Below, piece by piece: positions 34,953 through 44,696 of a stretch of DNA of 64,000 nucleotides (position 1 is the stretch's first letter; each line of letters opens with the position of its first letter). The notes beneath the pieces were generated by a model. The model worked only from the letters and a program-made list of their open reading frames with translations, had not been told where the DNA came from and did not search any database. Both the position numbers and the translations under genes were made by a program. Where the stretch lies: the NCBI RefSeq assembly GCF_007744675.1, contig NZ_CP036269.1, forward strand, positions 1,875,501 to 1,939,500. Reading direction: 5' to 3'. This DNA comes from Gimesia alba (GTDB lineage: Bacteria; Planctomycetota; Planctomycetia; Planctomycetales; Planctomycetaceae).

Positions 34953-36689
34953 ATGTTTCGGACAAACATGTGTGTTTACGTTTTACTTCTGGTCATTTTC
35001 CTGTCGCATGCTTTAGTTGCGCAGTCTCTATTCGCCGGACCGGCAACCACCTCTGAGTTACCCCTGGTCGCGAAAAAACCAGCGTTGCCTGTCGCGAAAC
35101 CGTTGCATCAGATGATTGATCAGCAGATTCAGCAGCAACACCAAGATTATGACAAGCTGGCCTCTGTTCGCTGCAGTGACAGTGAATTTCTGCGGAGAGT
35201 GACCCTTGATCTGACAGGCCGAATTCCATCCATTGAACAGACACGTGCTTTTTTGACAGATAAGCGTCCTGCGAAGCGAACGATTCTGGTGGATCAATTA
35301 TTGGGGTCGCCGGAGTATGCCCGGTATATTTCGCAGCAGTTGGATGTGATATTGATGGAGCGTCTGCGAAAGAAGTACATCGATGTCGGCGCATGGGAAG
35401 AGTTTTTGCGTCAGTCTGTAGCGGAAAATAAACCACTGGATCAGATGGTGAGAGAGATTCTTGCCGCAGACGGTTCGAAGAAAGAGGAGCAGGCAGCCGC
35501 CCGGTTTTACCTGGCCCGTGATGGTGATGTGAATGAGTTAACGCGTGACATCAGTCGGATCTTTCTGGGAGCCGACTTAACGTGCGCTCAATGCCATGAT
35601 CATCCCGATGTGAATGACTGGAAGCAGGATCATTACTATGGCATCTCTGCGTTTCTGGTACGGAGTTTTGTGTTCAAGGACAAAAAGAAAAAGCAGACGG
35701 TTTTTGCAGAGAAGGCCGAAGGTGAAGTCAAATTTGAGTCGGTGTTTGAAGTCCGTGATAAAACTTCAAAAGGTCCCGAGACAACCTTACCGGTCGTATT
35801 TAACGGAAGCAAAGTTCCCGAGCCCGCCTTCAAGAAGGGGGAAGAATACAAAGTCAAACCAGCGAAAGATGTTAGGCCGATTCCGAAATATAGTCGTCGG
35901 GAACAACTGGGAGCCGCGCTGACTTCACCCCAAAATCGCCGTTTTGCCCGCACGATGGCGAATCGTCTCTGGGCGATGATGATGGGGCGGGGTATTGTGC
36001 ATCCGCTCGACGCCGATCATTCCGAGAATCCCCCTTCGCATCCGGAACTGTTGGAAACGCTGACCGATCAGATGATTGCACATCAATTTGATCTGAAATG
36101 GTATTTGCGGGAACTGGTATTGAGTGAGACCTACCAGCGGTCCAGTGCCAATGACCTGTTCAACGGCAAAGACGCCGCGGAACTGGACGATGCGAAGTTT
36201 ACTCATGCGATTTTGAAGCCGCTCACCCCGGAGCAGTTTGCCTGGGCGGTTCTCGAAGCCACGGGGCAGACAGCCGTCTATCGGAATAGTTTGAAGAAGA
36301 ATCTGACCGAAGCGAGCTTACGCAAGAAGCTGCTAAATTACGAACGCCAGTTTGTTTCTTTGTTTGGTGGTTTACCCGGCAAGCCTGCGGAAAGGTTTGA
36401 AGCCACCGCGGACCAGATTTTGTATCTTTCCAATAATCAAGCCATTCAGGGAATTCTTTCTGCGCGTGCCGGCAATACGGCTGATCGAGTTTTGAAGTTT
36501 CCCGTTGAGCAGCCAGAAAAAGCGGCAGCAGAATTATATCTGAGCGTCTTGAATCGGCATCCGGATCAGGCAGAGACAAAAGAAGTCGCTAGTTTATTGG
36601 CAGGGAAAACAAGCAAAACGCGGTCGGAACTGGTGAGTGATTTGATCTGGGCATTAGTGATGTCTTCGGAGTTTCGTTTTAATCATTAG
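34953..36689 (+). CDS. DUF1549/DUF1553 exported protein with CxxCH motif
   Basis: 578 residues with a signal peptide (about 1-28). The DUF1549 part contains FLRRVTLDLTGRIPS (79-93) and LLGSPEYARY; CAQCHDHP at 211-218 is a heme-c-type CxxCH. The C-terminal DUF1553 part has RRFARTMANRLWAMMMGRGIV and ends with SSEFRFNH. Shorter than the cytochrome-plus-PSD fusions of this family (often 800-1000 residues). The family is nearly confined to planctomycetes and relatives and pairs with DUF1501 genes; the function is unknown, probably periplasmic. I chose ATG 34953 because AAAGGAG stands directly before it. Confidence 0.85.
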   Translation: MFRTNMCVYVLLLVIFLSHALVAQSLFAGPATTSELPLVAKKPALPVAKPLHQMIDQQIQQQHQDYDKLASVRCSDSEFLRRVTLDLTGRIPSIEQTRAFLTDKRPAKRTILVDQLLGSPEYARYISQQLDVILMERLRKKYIDVGAWEEFLRQSVAENKPLDQMVREILAADGSKKEEQAAARFYLARDGDVNELTRDISRIFLGADLTCAQCHDHPDVNDWKQDHYYGISAFLVRSFVFKDKKKKQTVFAEKAEGEVKFESVFEVRDKTSKGPETTLPVVFNGSKVPEPAFKKGEEYKVKPAKDVRPIPKYSRREQLGAALTSPQNRRFARTMANRLWAMMMGRGIVHPLDADHSENPPSHPELLETLTDQMIAHQFDLKWYLRELVLSETYQRSSANDLFNGKDAAELDDAKFTHAILKPLTPEQFAWAVLEATGQTAVYRNSLKKNLTEASLRKKLLNYERQFVSLFGGLPGKPAERFEATADQILYLSNNQAIQGILSARAGNTADRVLKFPVEQPEKAAAELYLSVLNRHPDQAETKEVASLLAGKTSKTRSELVSDLIWALVMSSEFRFNH

Positions 36690-36761
36690 TCGGCATTGTG
36701 TACGAAGTACGGTTTTCAGAGTCAGTCAGACACATTATTGAAATGCAGGGAAGGTGAGACA

Positions 36762-38036
36762 ATGCGTTGTAAATATGCTTGTGGATCCCATGAATCGTTG
36801 ACACGTCGTTCCTTTTTAGGAGGCACGGCGGCGGGGGCTTTGAGTATGCTCGGCTTTGGCGGCATGACTCAGGTCGAAGCTGCGAAAAAACTGGCGTCAC
36901 AACAAAAGCAGGTCGTGGTATTCTGGCTTTCTGGTGGAGTCAGCCAGTTGGAAACCTGGGATCCCAAACCAGGGGTCGAAACGGGGGGACCTTTCCAGGC
37001 GATTTCGACATCGGCACCAGGAGTTCAGATCAGCGAACTTCTGCCTTATACCGCGCAGCAGATGCATCATCTGGCACTGGTAAGGGGCATCAATACCAAA
37101 GAGAACGACCATGGTAAAGGTGCCTACATCATGCAGACCGGGCGGAAGAAACAACCCGGTTTTGCCTATCCTTATCTGGGATCGACATTTTCACATCATC
37201 TGGCACCGCCGAAAAGTCCTTTGCCAGGCTATATTTCAGTGGGGGCAGGGGGCTCCTCTGCCGAGTCGACATTTTTAGGGCCACGGCATGCACCGCTGGT
37301 GCTTTCGAATGGAAAAGCACCCAGCAATTTGGCGCTGCATTCATCGATGACTGAGGATCGGGATAAGCTTCGCAGAAGCCTGCGTCATAAATTTAGCCAG
37401 CGTTTTGAGCAGAAGCGAAGAACTGCGCACACGGAAGTTTACAATCAATCGTTCGATCAGGCAGCGGCTTTAATGGCGCGGAGTGATATTTTTGACTTCA
37501 GCAAATTTTCTGACAAAGACGTCGAACGATATGGTAAGCATGATTTTGGCCGTCACTGTTTAATGGCCCGGCAGCTGATTGAAAAGGGAGTGACATTCGT
37601 CAAAGTCGGGCATACCAACTACGATACGCATTCAGAAAACTTCAATTTTCATATCGAGCAGTTAGGTGAATTTGATAAGCCTTTCGCAACATTCATTTCC
37701 GATTTGTACGACCGTGGTTTATTAGACCACACCTTAATTATCTGCATGTGTGAATTTGGGCGAACGCCTCGGATTAATCAACGGGTGGGTCGTGATCACT
37801 GGGGAACGGCCTGGTCGGTGGCCCTGGGGGGCACAGGCATCAAAGGGGGCGCTGTCTCCGGAAAGACCAATGAAACAGGCACAAAGGTGATTGATCGTGA
37901 AGTCAACGGCGGTCATCTGTTCCACACGTATTATCAGGCGGTAGGACTGGATTCGACAGAAGAGTTTTATCCGAACGGTCAGCCGATTGCGAAAGCAGAT
38001 CCCAAAGCAGAGCCGATCAAGGAGATTCTGGCGTGA
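36762..38036 (+). CDS. DUF1501 protein with Tat signal
   Basis: 424 residues. The N-terminus has SLTRRSFLGGTAAGALSMLG, a twin-arginine export signal followed by a hydrophobic stretch. The body matches DUF1501, a sulfatase/alkaline-phosphatase-like fold: VVFWLSGGVSQLETWDPKPG near residue 50, and late motifs MCEFGRTPRIN and GRDHWG. Metal-binding residues are expected from this fold but no activity is established. AAGGTGAG precedes ATG 36762; the frame opens at 36696. It follows the DUF1549 gene by 72 bases and overlaps the next gene's start, so the three form an operon. Confidence 0.87.
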   Translation: MRCKYACGSHESLTRRSFLGGTAAGALSMLGFGGMTQVEAAKKLASQQKQVVVFWLSGGVSQLETWDPKPGVETGGPFQAISTSAPGVQISELLPYTAQQMHHLALVRGINTKENDHGKGAYIMQTGRKKQPGFAYPYLGSTFSHHLAPPKSPLPGYISVGAGGSSAESTFLGPRHAPLVLSNGKAPSNLALHSSMTEDRDKLRRSLRHKFSQRFEQKRRTAHTEVYNQSFDQAAALMARSDIFDFSKFSDKDVERYGKHDFGRHCLMARQLIEKGVTFVKVGHTNYDTHSENFNFHIEQLGEFDKPFATFISDLYDRGLLDHTLIICMCEFGRTPRINQRVGRDHWGTAWSVALGGTGIKGGAVSGKTNETGTKVIDREVNGGHLFHTYYQAVGLDSTEEFYPNGQPIAKADPKAEPIKEILA

Positions 38037-39703
38037 GCGGTTTTGAGCCAATCAAATCTTGGAGAGTCTGTCTGGGCATGTTGCTGACTGTTTTCTCAAC
38101 GATTCTACCCGCGACAGCCGCGAAGCCGGATGCGAAAACTGAGCCTGTCGAACAACCGGTCATGGCAGTGAAGCCGATTTTAGATCATGGATCGACCCCT
38201 TTGCCTGCGGCGCTCAAGTTTGCACAACTGGATGCACAGAAGGCAGCCAAACAGACTGCGCTGCAAAGCAAAGTTGTAGCGGAAGCATCAAAAAAACTGC
38301 AACTAGTTGATGAAGAAATCAAAGGCATTCAGAAACGGGTCCAAGAGACACAGCAAAAAATTAAGATCGATTCTGACACCCTGAAGCAATCTCAACAGGC
38401 GTTGAAGAAGTACAACGAAAACAAAGTGAGAGAAAAGAAATCGAACGAACCTCTCGTTGCAGCCAAACCGATTCCCGATACCGATCTGCTGAAAAAACAA
38501 ATCACACAGAGCCAGCAGCAAGTCAAATCGCTCGAACAATCCCTGAAGGAAAAACAAAAACAACAGGGGGAATTGAAGAAGCAGGTTGCCGAAGTTAATA
38601 AACAGTTGGCTAATTTAAAAATGAAAGAGAATCAATTTTTAGAGATTGCCAAATTGTATCAGTCAAAACCGCCGATTGCTGATCCGAAGTTAATTCGCGA
38701 AGTTGCCACGTTTCAGAATTCACGCCCCCTGTATTCCTGTAAAATTGATGCAAGCGGAAACTATTTGCTGGCCGGTGCTCAGGGGTCTGACTTCCAGCGC
38801 TGGGATCTGGTCAGTGCCGAAAACACACAGCTCGCAGGCCATAAGAGTTGGGTCCGTCGCTTTGATGTCGATGATTCCAAACCGTTGCTCATCACCGGGG
38901 CCTATGAAGGCAAGCTTGCCTGGTGGGACCTGACTTCTGCTCAACCAACGCCGAAGCATTTGATTGATGCACATAAGGGTTATGTACGCGGGGTCTCACT
39001 CAGTCCGGATGGCACGTTGGTGGCAACTGCCGGCAATGATCGGCTGGTAAAAATCTGGTCGGTGCAAACGGCCAAGCTGATTCGGACACTCGCAGGGCAT
39101 GAGCATCAGGTCTATAACGTGAAATTTCACCCTGGTGGTCAATATCTGATTTCCGGTGACTTGCGGGGAAATCTCAAGCAGTGGGATGTGAAAACCGGGA
39201 AACTGGTGCGGGATTTTGATGGGAGCGTGATTTACAAATATGATAAAACATTCCACGCTCACATTGGTGGTGTGCGGGGGATGGATATCAGCCGGGATGG
39301 AAAATATTTTGCGATTTCCAGCATTGGAGAAGTCTCAAATGCATTTGCCGGTATCGGAGTTCCGACAGTGATTCTGTTTGATTGGGAAACCGGCAAGCGA
39401 CTGGCGGTGATGACGCCCAGCGATAATTTCAAAGGCACCTGCTGGGGAGTTCGGTTTCATCCCGAGAATGATTTCATCGCCGCTGCGGGAGGAAATTCAT
39501 CCGGCATGATCTGGTTCTGGAAACTGGGAGAAGAGAAACCTTTTACTGCCCAGAAAGTCAAAAGTGTGCCTTACGATCTGGATTTCCATCCGGATGGTCT
39601 TCGGATGTGCGTGGCCTGCTATGACAAGACAGCGCGGCTCTACAATCTGGGACCCAAGACGGCGGTTGAGTTAGCGAAAGAAAAAGGCAAAAAGAAGAAG
39701 TAG
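38033..39703 (+). CDS. Exported coiled-coil WD40-repeat protein
   Basis: 556 residues starting at a GTG that overlaps the upstream TGA by four bases, a sign of translational coupling. A signal peptide (about 1-30, ending PATAAKP) precedes Gln/Lys-rich coiled coil (about 60-205), then about six to seven WD40 blades from 215 to 545 (examples LSPDGTLVATAGNDRLVKIW and FHPGGQYLISGDLRGNLKQW). The C-terminus is Lys-rich. WD40 propellers are scaffolds for complex assembly; the DUF1549 - DUF1501 - WD40 trio recurs in planctomycetes and suggests an extracytoplasmic complex. Confidence 0.83.
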   Translation: MSGFEPIKSWRVCLGMLLTVFSTILPATAAKPDAKTEPVEQPVMAVKPILDHGSTPLPAALKFAQLDAQKAAKQTALQSKVVAEASKKLQLVDEEIKGIQKRVQETQQKIKIDSDTLKQSQQALKKYNENKVREKKSNEPLVAAKPIPDTDLLKKQITQSQQQVKSLEQSLKEKQKQQGELKKQVAEVNKQLANLKMKENQFLEIAKLYQSKPPIADPKLIREVATFQNSRPLYSCKIDASGNYLLAGAQGSDFQRWDLVSAENTQLAGHKSWVRRFDVDDSKPLLITGAYEGKLAWWDLTSAQPTPKHLIDAHKGYVRGVSLSPDGTLVATAGNDRLVKIWSVQTAKLIRTLAGHEHQVYNVKFHPGGQYLISGDLRGNLKQWDVKTGKLVRDFDGSVIYKYDKTFHAHIGGVRGMDISRDGKYFAISSIGEVSNAFAGIGVPTVILFDWETGKRLAVMTPSDNFKGTCWGVRFHPENDFIAAAGGNSSGMIWFWKLGEEKPFTAQKVKSVPYDLDFHPDGLRMCVACYDKTARLYNLGPKTAVELAKEKGKKKK

Positions 39704-39730
39704 GTCCGTTTGATCACGCTTGATTTCTGC

Positions 39731-40198
39731 TCATTTTTGCGGGGGAGACCGCCGGACTGATTCCTGCTCTGCGAGTAGACTCAGTTTTTTCATTTGCGAA
39801 TTTAAGATTCGTTTTGTCAATCCGCAGAATAAAATGCCGATGATTCGATGAAACAGGGAAGCGAAGACCAGCTCACAATGGTAGTCTAATTGCGTTTTAC
39901 GGCCCAGGTCCGTTAATTCATACGTTACATTGAGCTGAAACGCGTTGCTTTGCAGTTCGACTGCGAGCAGAGTGGGAGGCTCGTATTGAGTGACTTTCCC
40001 TGTGTATTGCTGTATTTGACCGCCTTCTCGAATCGTTTGGATAAACTCTGTTCCCACCGGGTTATCAGCATTTTCGCCGTTGGGATATTCAGTTGATTCC
40101 AGGCCTTCCATCCAGAGCTTCATTTTTTCGTCATCGTTGAGAAAGCTGAAAACCACATCAATCGGTGCGATGATTTCCTGCTGATAGGTAATTTCCAA
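39731..40198 (-). CDS. SRPBCC-family (START-like) protein
   Basis: 155 residues of the polyketide-cyclase/Bet v 1-like fold: MEITYQQEIIAPIDVVFSFL at the N-terminus is the usual first strand and helix, with TYELTDLGRKTQLDYHCELV as a late strand pair and a C-terminal long helix. The fold binds hydrophobic ligands; the ligand is unknown. The start is a TTG with AAGGAG ten bases before it; no ATG lies in frame nearby. It converges with the WD40 gene. Confidence 0.7.
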   Translation of the reverse strand: MEITYQQEIIAPIDVVFSFLNDDEKMKLWMEGLESTEYPNGENADNPVGTEFIQTIREGGQIQQYTGKVTQYEPPTLLAVELQSNAFQLNVTYELTDLGRKTQLDYHCELVFASLFHRIIGILFCGLTKRILNSQMKKLSLLAEQESVRRSPPQK

Positions 40199-40482
40199 GG
40201 GGGCCCACTCCTTAAAATTGCCACTACTACTCCTGTCTCATCTGAAGCAGTGCTTCCAAAATCAGCATGAGGGAATTGAGGTGACTCTTTACGAATTCAA
40301 CTTCACCGAGGCTTGGCAGCCCTGATTCTAGTTTATTGTAACAGTTTCTGGAGCGTTTAGGATCAAGAATTCTGTAGAATGAGGGCATGGTTTTGGCGAT
40401 TTAAATGGAATCAAGATCTCGAAATGTGCGGAGCATGTGCGGTTTGGTTGACGGATGTTTGGTTGAGGGGAACGCCGGAACC

Positions 40483-40510
40483 AAAAAAAGCAGGGCTGAA
40501 TCAGCCCTGC
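40483..40510 (-). terminator. Terminator of the leucine-rich-repeat gene
   Basis: On the minus strand GCAGGGCTGATTCAGCCCTG closes into an 8-10-bp GC-rich stem followed by T7. Confidence 0.88.
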
Positions 40511-40539
40511 GGAAAATCGTTTTTAGTTGTCGTGAGAAG

Positions 40540-41316
40540 TTACTTCTTTTTCTCTTCTTTCTTAGGGGCTTCTTTTTTAGCAGCTGGTTTTGGAGCGGGT
40601 TTCTTTTCTTCCTTTTTCTTTTCCGCTTTCTTTTTAGCGGGTTTCGGAGCTGGTTTTTTCTCTTTCTTCGCTGCCGGCTTTTTCTCGGCTGGTTTCTTTG
40701 CAGCTGGTTTTGCTGGTTCTGGTTTTGCTGGTTCTGGTTTTGCTGCTGCGACCGGTTTGGGTTCTTCGGGAAGACCAATGATTGCTAAGCCCGTAATTTG
40801 TTTTTGTAAGGCCAATCCCGCGGGGCGAGTGACTTTGGTTTGCCAGACATAAAGACGTTTCAGTTTTTTCAATGAACTGAGCTGGGGCAGACCGGCGTCT
40901 GTGATTTCTGTTCCATAGAGGTTCAAATATTCCAGGTTGGGGAGGGCTTGCAGCTGTTTGAGACCGGCGTCGTTGACTTTCGTTTTTTCAAGGTGCAGAT
41001 GTGTCAGATCTTTGAGGTGTTTCAGATGCGCCAGACCAGCTGAAGTGACTTCCGTTCCACGTAAATTCAGACTGGCCACTTTCGACAGGCCTGCCAGCGT
41101 TTTCAGGGTGTCATCTGTAATTTTCTGGTCCGAGAGATGAAAGGCGATTTCCAGACGGTCATCATTCTGTGCCAGTTCCAGAACGGAACCACCGGCGGCA
41201 CGAATTTTGGCTTTGGCCTGTTCCGTCGCCGGGTCTGCTTTCTTCTCTTCTGCCGAAACCACGGGAATCATTGAGAGTGAAATTGCGGTAAATAGCGCTA
41301 CAGAAAAAATTCTCAT
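40540..41316 (-). CDS. Exported LRR protein with Lys/Pro/Ala-rich tail
   Basis: 258 residues. Signal peptide (1-22, cleaved near VVSAEE), a short helix, then about five leucine-rich repeats of 24 residues from about 60 to 175 (for example LKDLTHLHLEKTKVNDAGL, LPNLEYLNLYGTEITDAGL). The last 75 residues are almost wholly Lys, Ala, Pro and Glu (PAKKPAEKKPAAKKEKK), like the tail of histone H1 or of bacterial HU-like proteins, which is odd on an exported protein. LRRs bind proteins; the basic tail may bind polyanions such as sulfated polysaccharide. AAGGAT precedes the ATG. Confidence 0.78.
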   Translation of the reverse strand: MRIFSVALFTAISLSMIPVVSAEEKKADPATEQAKAKIRAAGGSVLELAQNDDRLEIAFHLSDQKITDDTLKTLAGLSKVASLNLRGTEVTSAGLAHLKHLKDLTHLHLEKTKVNDAGLKQLQALPNLEYLNLYGTEITDAGLPQLSSLKKLKRLYVWQTKVTRPAGLALQKQITGLAIIGLPEEPKPVAAAKPEPAKPEPAKPAAKKPAEKKPAAKKEKKPAPKPAKKKAEKKKEEKKPAPKPAAKKEAPKKEEKKK

Positions 41317-41675
41317 TTTACCTATCCTTACTTTCGCTTGCGTTCTTCGGTATTGATGTCAAAGCTGAAGGTACATCATATTCTATTGTGCCTCTCTCGA
41401 CTGCCCCAGATGGGTGAATTGCATTAAATCAATATGGGCAATAGAGATAGGTCCTAAACTATCAATTCAACTTATCTTGATATATTTTATCAGGAGTGTA
41501 CCGGTTTCGAAAAGAGTCAGTGCAAAAAATGTCAGTTTTGGACTGGAATATCGATGAGGTCTGTTTTTTGCCTGTCGTGGTGGAAATGGTCTCGATTCAA
41601 ATCAGAAAATCCATTAACCTTCCGCCTCGGAATATTCTGTCATTTGCATAGTAAAGTCTGAACTGGAAACCATTA
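41317..41675. other. Divergent intergenic region, LRR gene / mla operon
   Basis: 359 bases without a gene. It must hold the promoters of the leftward LRR gene and the rightward mla operon. It is AT-rich near 41460-41490, but I could not pick a convincing promoter. Confidence 0.4.
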
Positions 41676-42518
41676 ATGTCATCAGTTTCAACTTCGTACC
41701 CCCGAGATACCATCATTCATGGGCTGGGGCGCGGGGTGATCAATACAATTTGTCTCATGGGCGACCTGTTTCTGTTCGGCTGGGAAATGCTGGGCTGGAT
41801 GGTGACGCGCCTGCCTCCTCGGAGCAATCTCTGGTGGTGTATGTACCACATAGGGATTCAGAGTATTCCTGTCATTTTGATTACAGGCGGCTTTATTGGC
41901 ATGGTCCTGGCTGTGCAGTCTTATGATCAGTTCAAACTAATGCATCTGGAAAATCAGATCGGCGCGGTAATTTCCATCTCACTGGTGGAAGAACTGGGGC
42001 CCGTTCTAGCCGCAATCATGCTGGCTGGTCGTGTGGGGACTTCGATGTCGGCCGAGCTGGGAACGATGCGCGTGACCGAACAGATCGATGCCTTGCGCGC
42101 GCTCGGGGCAGATCCGATTCACTATCTGGTTGTGCCGCGATTTCTGTCCTGCTGTCTGTTGATCCCGCTACTCACTATTATTGCTGATGCGGTGGGAATC
42201 CTGGGAGGCTGGTTTTTCAGCACCCAGATCTTAGGCGTCGATTCGTTCTACTACTGGCATTATTCGATACAATTTGTGTACGCCTATGATGTGATGGGGG
42301 GAATCTTTAAAAGCTTCTTCTTTGGCGCTGCCATTTCGTTAATCTCCTGTCACCGTGGCTTCCATTGTGGTGCGGGTGCTGAGGGAGTTGGCAAAGCAGC
42401 GACAGAAGCATTCGTGTATTCCTTCATTATGATCATGATTCTAGATTTTCTGCTGGGAGTGGGAATCGTCAATTTTTATCACTTCATGCAGACGGTTTAT
42501 CCGGGTGTCCTCAGGTAA
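41676..42518 (+). CDS. mlaE: MlaE-like ABC permease (phospholipid transport)
   Basis: 280 residues, family-length MlaE. It has five to six hydrophobic helices, and the conserved cytoplasmic segment [20 protein letters not shown] with [16 protein letters not shown] after it, the signature of this permease. With the ATPase and MCE protein downstream it would form an inner-membrane complex that moves phospholipid between membranes and keeps the outer membrane asymmetric. There is no mlaB or mlaC nearby. The gap to the ATPase gene is 38 bases. Confidence 0.9.
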   Translation: MSSVSTSYPRDTIIHGLGRGVINTICLMGDLFLFGWEMLGWMVTRLPPRSNLWWCMYHIGIQSIPVILITGGFIGMVLAVQSYDQFKLMHLENQIGAVISISLVEELGPVLAAIMLAGRVGTSMSAELGTMRVTEQIDALRALGADPIHYLVVPRFLSCCLLIPLLTIIADAVGILGGWFFSTQILGVDSFYYWHYSIQFVYAYDVMGGIFKSFFFGAAISLISCHRGFHCGAGAEGVGKAATEAFVYSFIMIMILDFLLGVGIVNFYHFMQTVYPGVLR

Positions 42519-42556
42519 CTCAGCGCTACTAAACTGAACCCAAAGAAAACATTACT

Positions 42557-43372
42557 ATGGATGAGCAGAAATCAAAAGATGGCTATGTCATTGAACTGCG
42601 CAATGTCTCGCGCCAGTTTGGAACACATCAGGTTCTGCGCGATGTTTCGTTTGGTGTGCGTCGTGGGGAAACGCTGGTGGTGATTGGGGAGAGTGGTTGC
42701 GGGAAAAGTGTGACCATGAAGCTGATCATGAATTTATTGCAGCCAACACAAGGTGATGTATTGTGGAATGACCGTTCGATTTCAGATCGCAGCCCGCGTG
42801 AATTACATCGGGATCGACTGCGAATTGGCTATCTGTTTCAGGGGGCGGCGTTATTTGACAGCCTGTCTGTCTACGAGAATGTTGCCTTTGGGTTAACCCA
42901 GAATACCAAATTGAAAAAAGCAGACATTGATCAGATTGTGGTTGAACGTTTAAGAGAAGTCGGGCTTTCTGAAACAATCAGTCAGAAGAAGCCGGCGCAA
43001 CTTTCCGGCGGTATGAAAAAACGTGTGGGGTTAGCGCGTGCACTGGCGATGACTCCTGAAGTCATGCTGTATGATGAACCGACAACAGGGCTTGACCCTG
43101 TGATGACGGATGTCATTAACGAGCTGATTCTGCAGACACGGGCCAGTCGCCCGGTGACCAGCATTGTCGTGACGCATGATATGAGTACTGTCAAAAAAGT
43201 CGCCGATCGGATTATCATGTTGTATCCGTTGGCGCGTTTGAATCCGGAAGAGGAACAGATCGTCTTCGAAGGGACAGCAGAAGAAGCGTTCGCATCTTCT
43301 TCGCCGCGGGTCCATCAGTTTGTCTATGGCGAAGCCGGGGACCGGATTCGGGAGATGGCGGAAGCCGCCTGA
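42557..43372 (+). CDS. mlaF: MlaF-like ABC ATPase
   Basis: 271 residues. Walker A GESGCGKS at 44-51, Q-loop [13 protein letters not shown] near 91-103, signature LSGGMKKR at 149-156, Walker [14 protein letters not shown] ending at 181, H-loop [13 protein letters not shown] in place of LSGGQ is typical of MlaF. It powers the permease upstream. The C-terminal tail extends past the usual ATPase core and ends REMAEAA. Transcribed with its neighbours; 91 bases separate it from the MCE gene. Confidence 0.93.
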   Translation: MDEQKSKDGYVIELRNVSRQFGTHQVLRDVSFGVRRGETLVVIGESGCGKSVTMKLIMNLLQPTQGDVLWNDRSISDRSPRELHRDRLRIGYLFQGAALFDSLSVYENVAFGLTQNTKLKKADIDQIVVERLREVGLSETISQKKPAQLSGGMKKRVGLARALAMTPEVMLYDEPTTGLDPVMTDVINELILQTRASRPVTSIVVTHDMSTVKKVADRIIMLYPLARLNPEEEQIVFEGTAEEAFASSSPRVHQFVYGEAGDRIREMAEAA

Positions 43373-43463
43373 GCGGGCACTGTTCAGAAATCGTATTCAT
43401 CAACAATTTTAAAACGTAACGAGAGGGTTTGATCTCAAGGATGAGATCAAGATTGAGGCAAAT

Positions 43464-44609
43464 ATGACGGATCGCCAAATACAATTTCGTGTAGGACTGT
43501 TTGTGATTTCCGCGATGATTACGGGAGCCGCGATGATCTTTCAGTTCGGTCAACTGGAAACCTTGTGGAAGAAGAAATACACGATTGCGATGCGATTTGA
43601 ATCCATCTCCGGAGTACATCGCGGGACGCCCGTTGTGCGGCACGGGATTCGGATTGGCGAGGTGAGCAAGATTATCACCAGTGATTCCAAGCCGGGTGTG
43701 CTGTTGCTGGTGGCCATCAGTGAAACTCAGCATCTGCGAAAAGACGCGAGCCCGCAGATTGTCAGTTCGATCATGGGCGATTCAAAAATTGTGATTACTC
43801 CCGGCAAGAGTACAAACTTTATTCAGCCGGGAGAACGTCTGATCGGGCAGGCTTCCAGTGACCCGATGGAAGTCGTCTTCCGAATGGAGAAGCAGGTTTC
43901 TACAACACTGGAAGCGTTCACTTCGACCAGTAAAGAGTGGGAGAAACTGGCGGGGAACATGAACCGACTGATGGAGACCAAAGAGGGGAACCTGGATGTC
44001 GTGATCGAGCGTGCAGCGACTTCCTTAGAGGAGTTTTCGCTGGCGATGCGAAAAATGAATCAGATGATGGGGAGTGTGAATCAACTCGTTGCTGATCCCA
44101 AGCAACAGGAAAACCTGAAACGTACGATCGCCGCGATGCCTGCCATGATCGAAAGTACGCACCGCACGATTGCTTCGGTGGAAGTGGCGGTCAAGAAAGC
44201 GGGAGAAAACCTGGATAATCTGTCACAGGTTACCGATCCGTTGGCCAAACACAGTCAGTCGATGATCGTTAAACTGGATCGGAGCTTATCCCGCCTGGAT
44301 GCGATAATGGCGGAGATGAATTCGTTTACCCGCGCGTTGAATTCAGGCGATGGGTCTCTCAAAAAGTTCATGTCAGATCCCGAGTTGTACCGCAATATGA
44401 ATCGGTCGGCCAGTTCATTGACGGTTCTGTTGAATAACCTGGAACCAATCGCACGTGATATTCGCATCTTTAGTGATAAAATTGCCCGTCACCCGGAAAT
44501 ACTGGGAGTAGGCGGCGCCATGAAAGGGAGTTCGGGGCTCAAAGAACCAACCGAAAAATCGTCGCAGATTAAACAATCCGGCTTCTCCTTTCCCGGTAGA
44601 GCACGCTGA
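43464..44609 (+). CDS. mlaD: MCE-domain (MlaD-like) protein
   Basis: 381 residues. One N-terminal membrane helix (about 9-28), an MCE domain from about 38 to 115 (MRFESISGVHRGTPVVRHGI, then GDSKIVITPG), then a long helical part (about 140-340) with Met/Gln-rich heptads and ending in a basic tail. MlaD of E. coli is only 183 residues, so this is a longer form resembling PqiB/Mce-like tunnels. It binds lipid in transit between the membranes. Confidence 0.88.
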   Translation: MTDRQIQFRVGLFVISAMITGAAMIFQFGQLETLWKKKYTIAMRFESISGVHRGTPVVRHGIRIGEVSKIITSDSKPGVLLLVAISETQHLRKDASPQIVSSIMGDSKIVITPGKSTNFIQPGERLIGQASSDPMEVVFRMEKQVSTTLEAFTSTSKEWEKLAGNMNRLMETKEGNLDVVIERAATSLEEFSLAMRKMNQMMGSVNQLVADPKQQENLKRTIAAMPAMIESTHRTIASVEVAVKKAGENLDNLSQVTDPLAKHSQSMIVKLDRSLSRLDAIMAEMNSFTRALNSGDGSLKKFMSDPELYRNMNRSASSLTVLLNNLEPIARDIRIFSDKIARHPEILGVGGAMKGSSGLKEPTEKSSQIKQSGFSFPGRAR

Positions 44610-44642
44610 ATCAGAGTTGCTGCTCATTCTTTAATATCTCAC

Positions 44643-44696
44643 TTCCCGTTTCGTCTCCTTGATTGTTGAGACTGAGGGAAAGGGACGTTTTCTTTC
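44643..44696 (+). terminator. Terminator of the mla operon
   Basis: TTCCC at 44643-44647 with GTCTC at 44653-44657 pairs with GAGAC at 44668-44672 and GGGAA at 44676-44680, followed by GTTTTCTTTC. Confidence 0.5.

Noticed and set aside
40379-40852. Plus-strand frames rich in Phe, Leu, Ala and Gly
   Set aside because: They are the antisense of the Lys/Pro/Ala-rich tail of the LRR gene.
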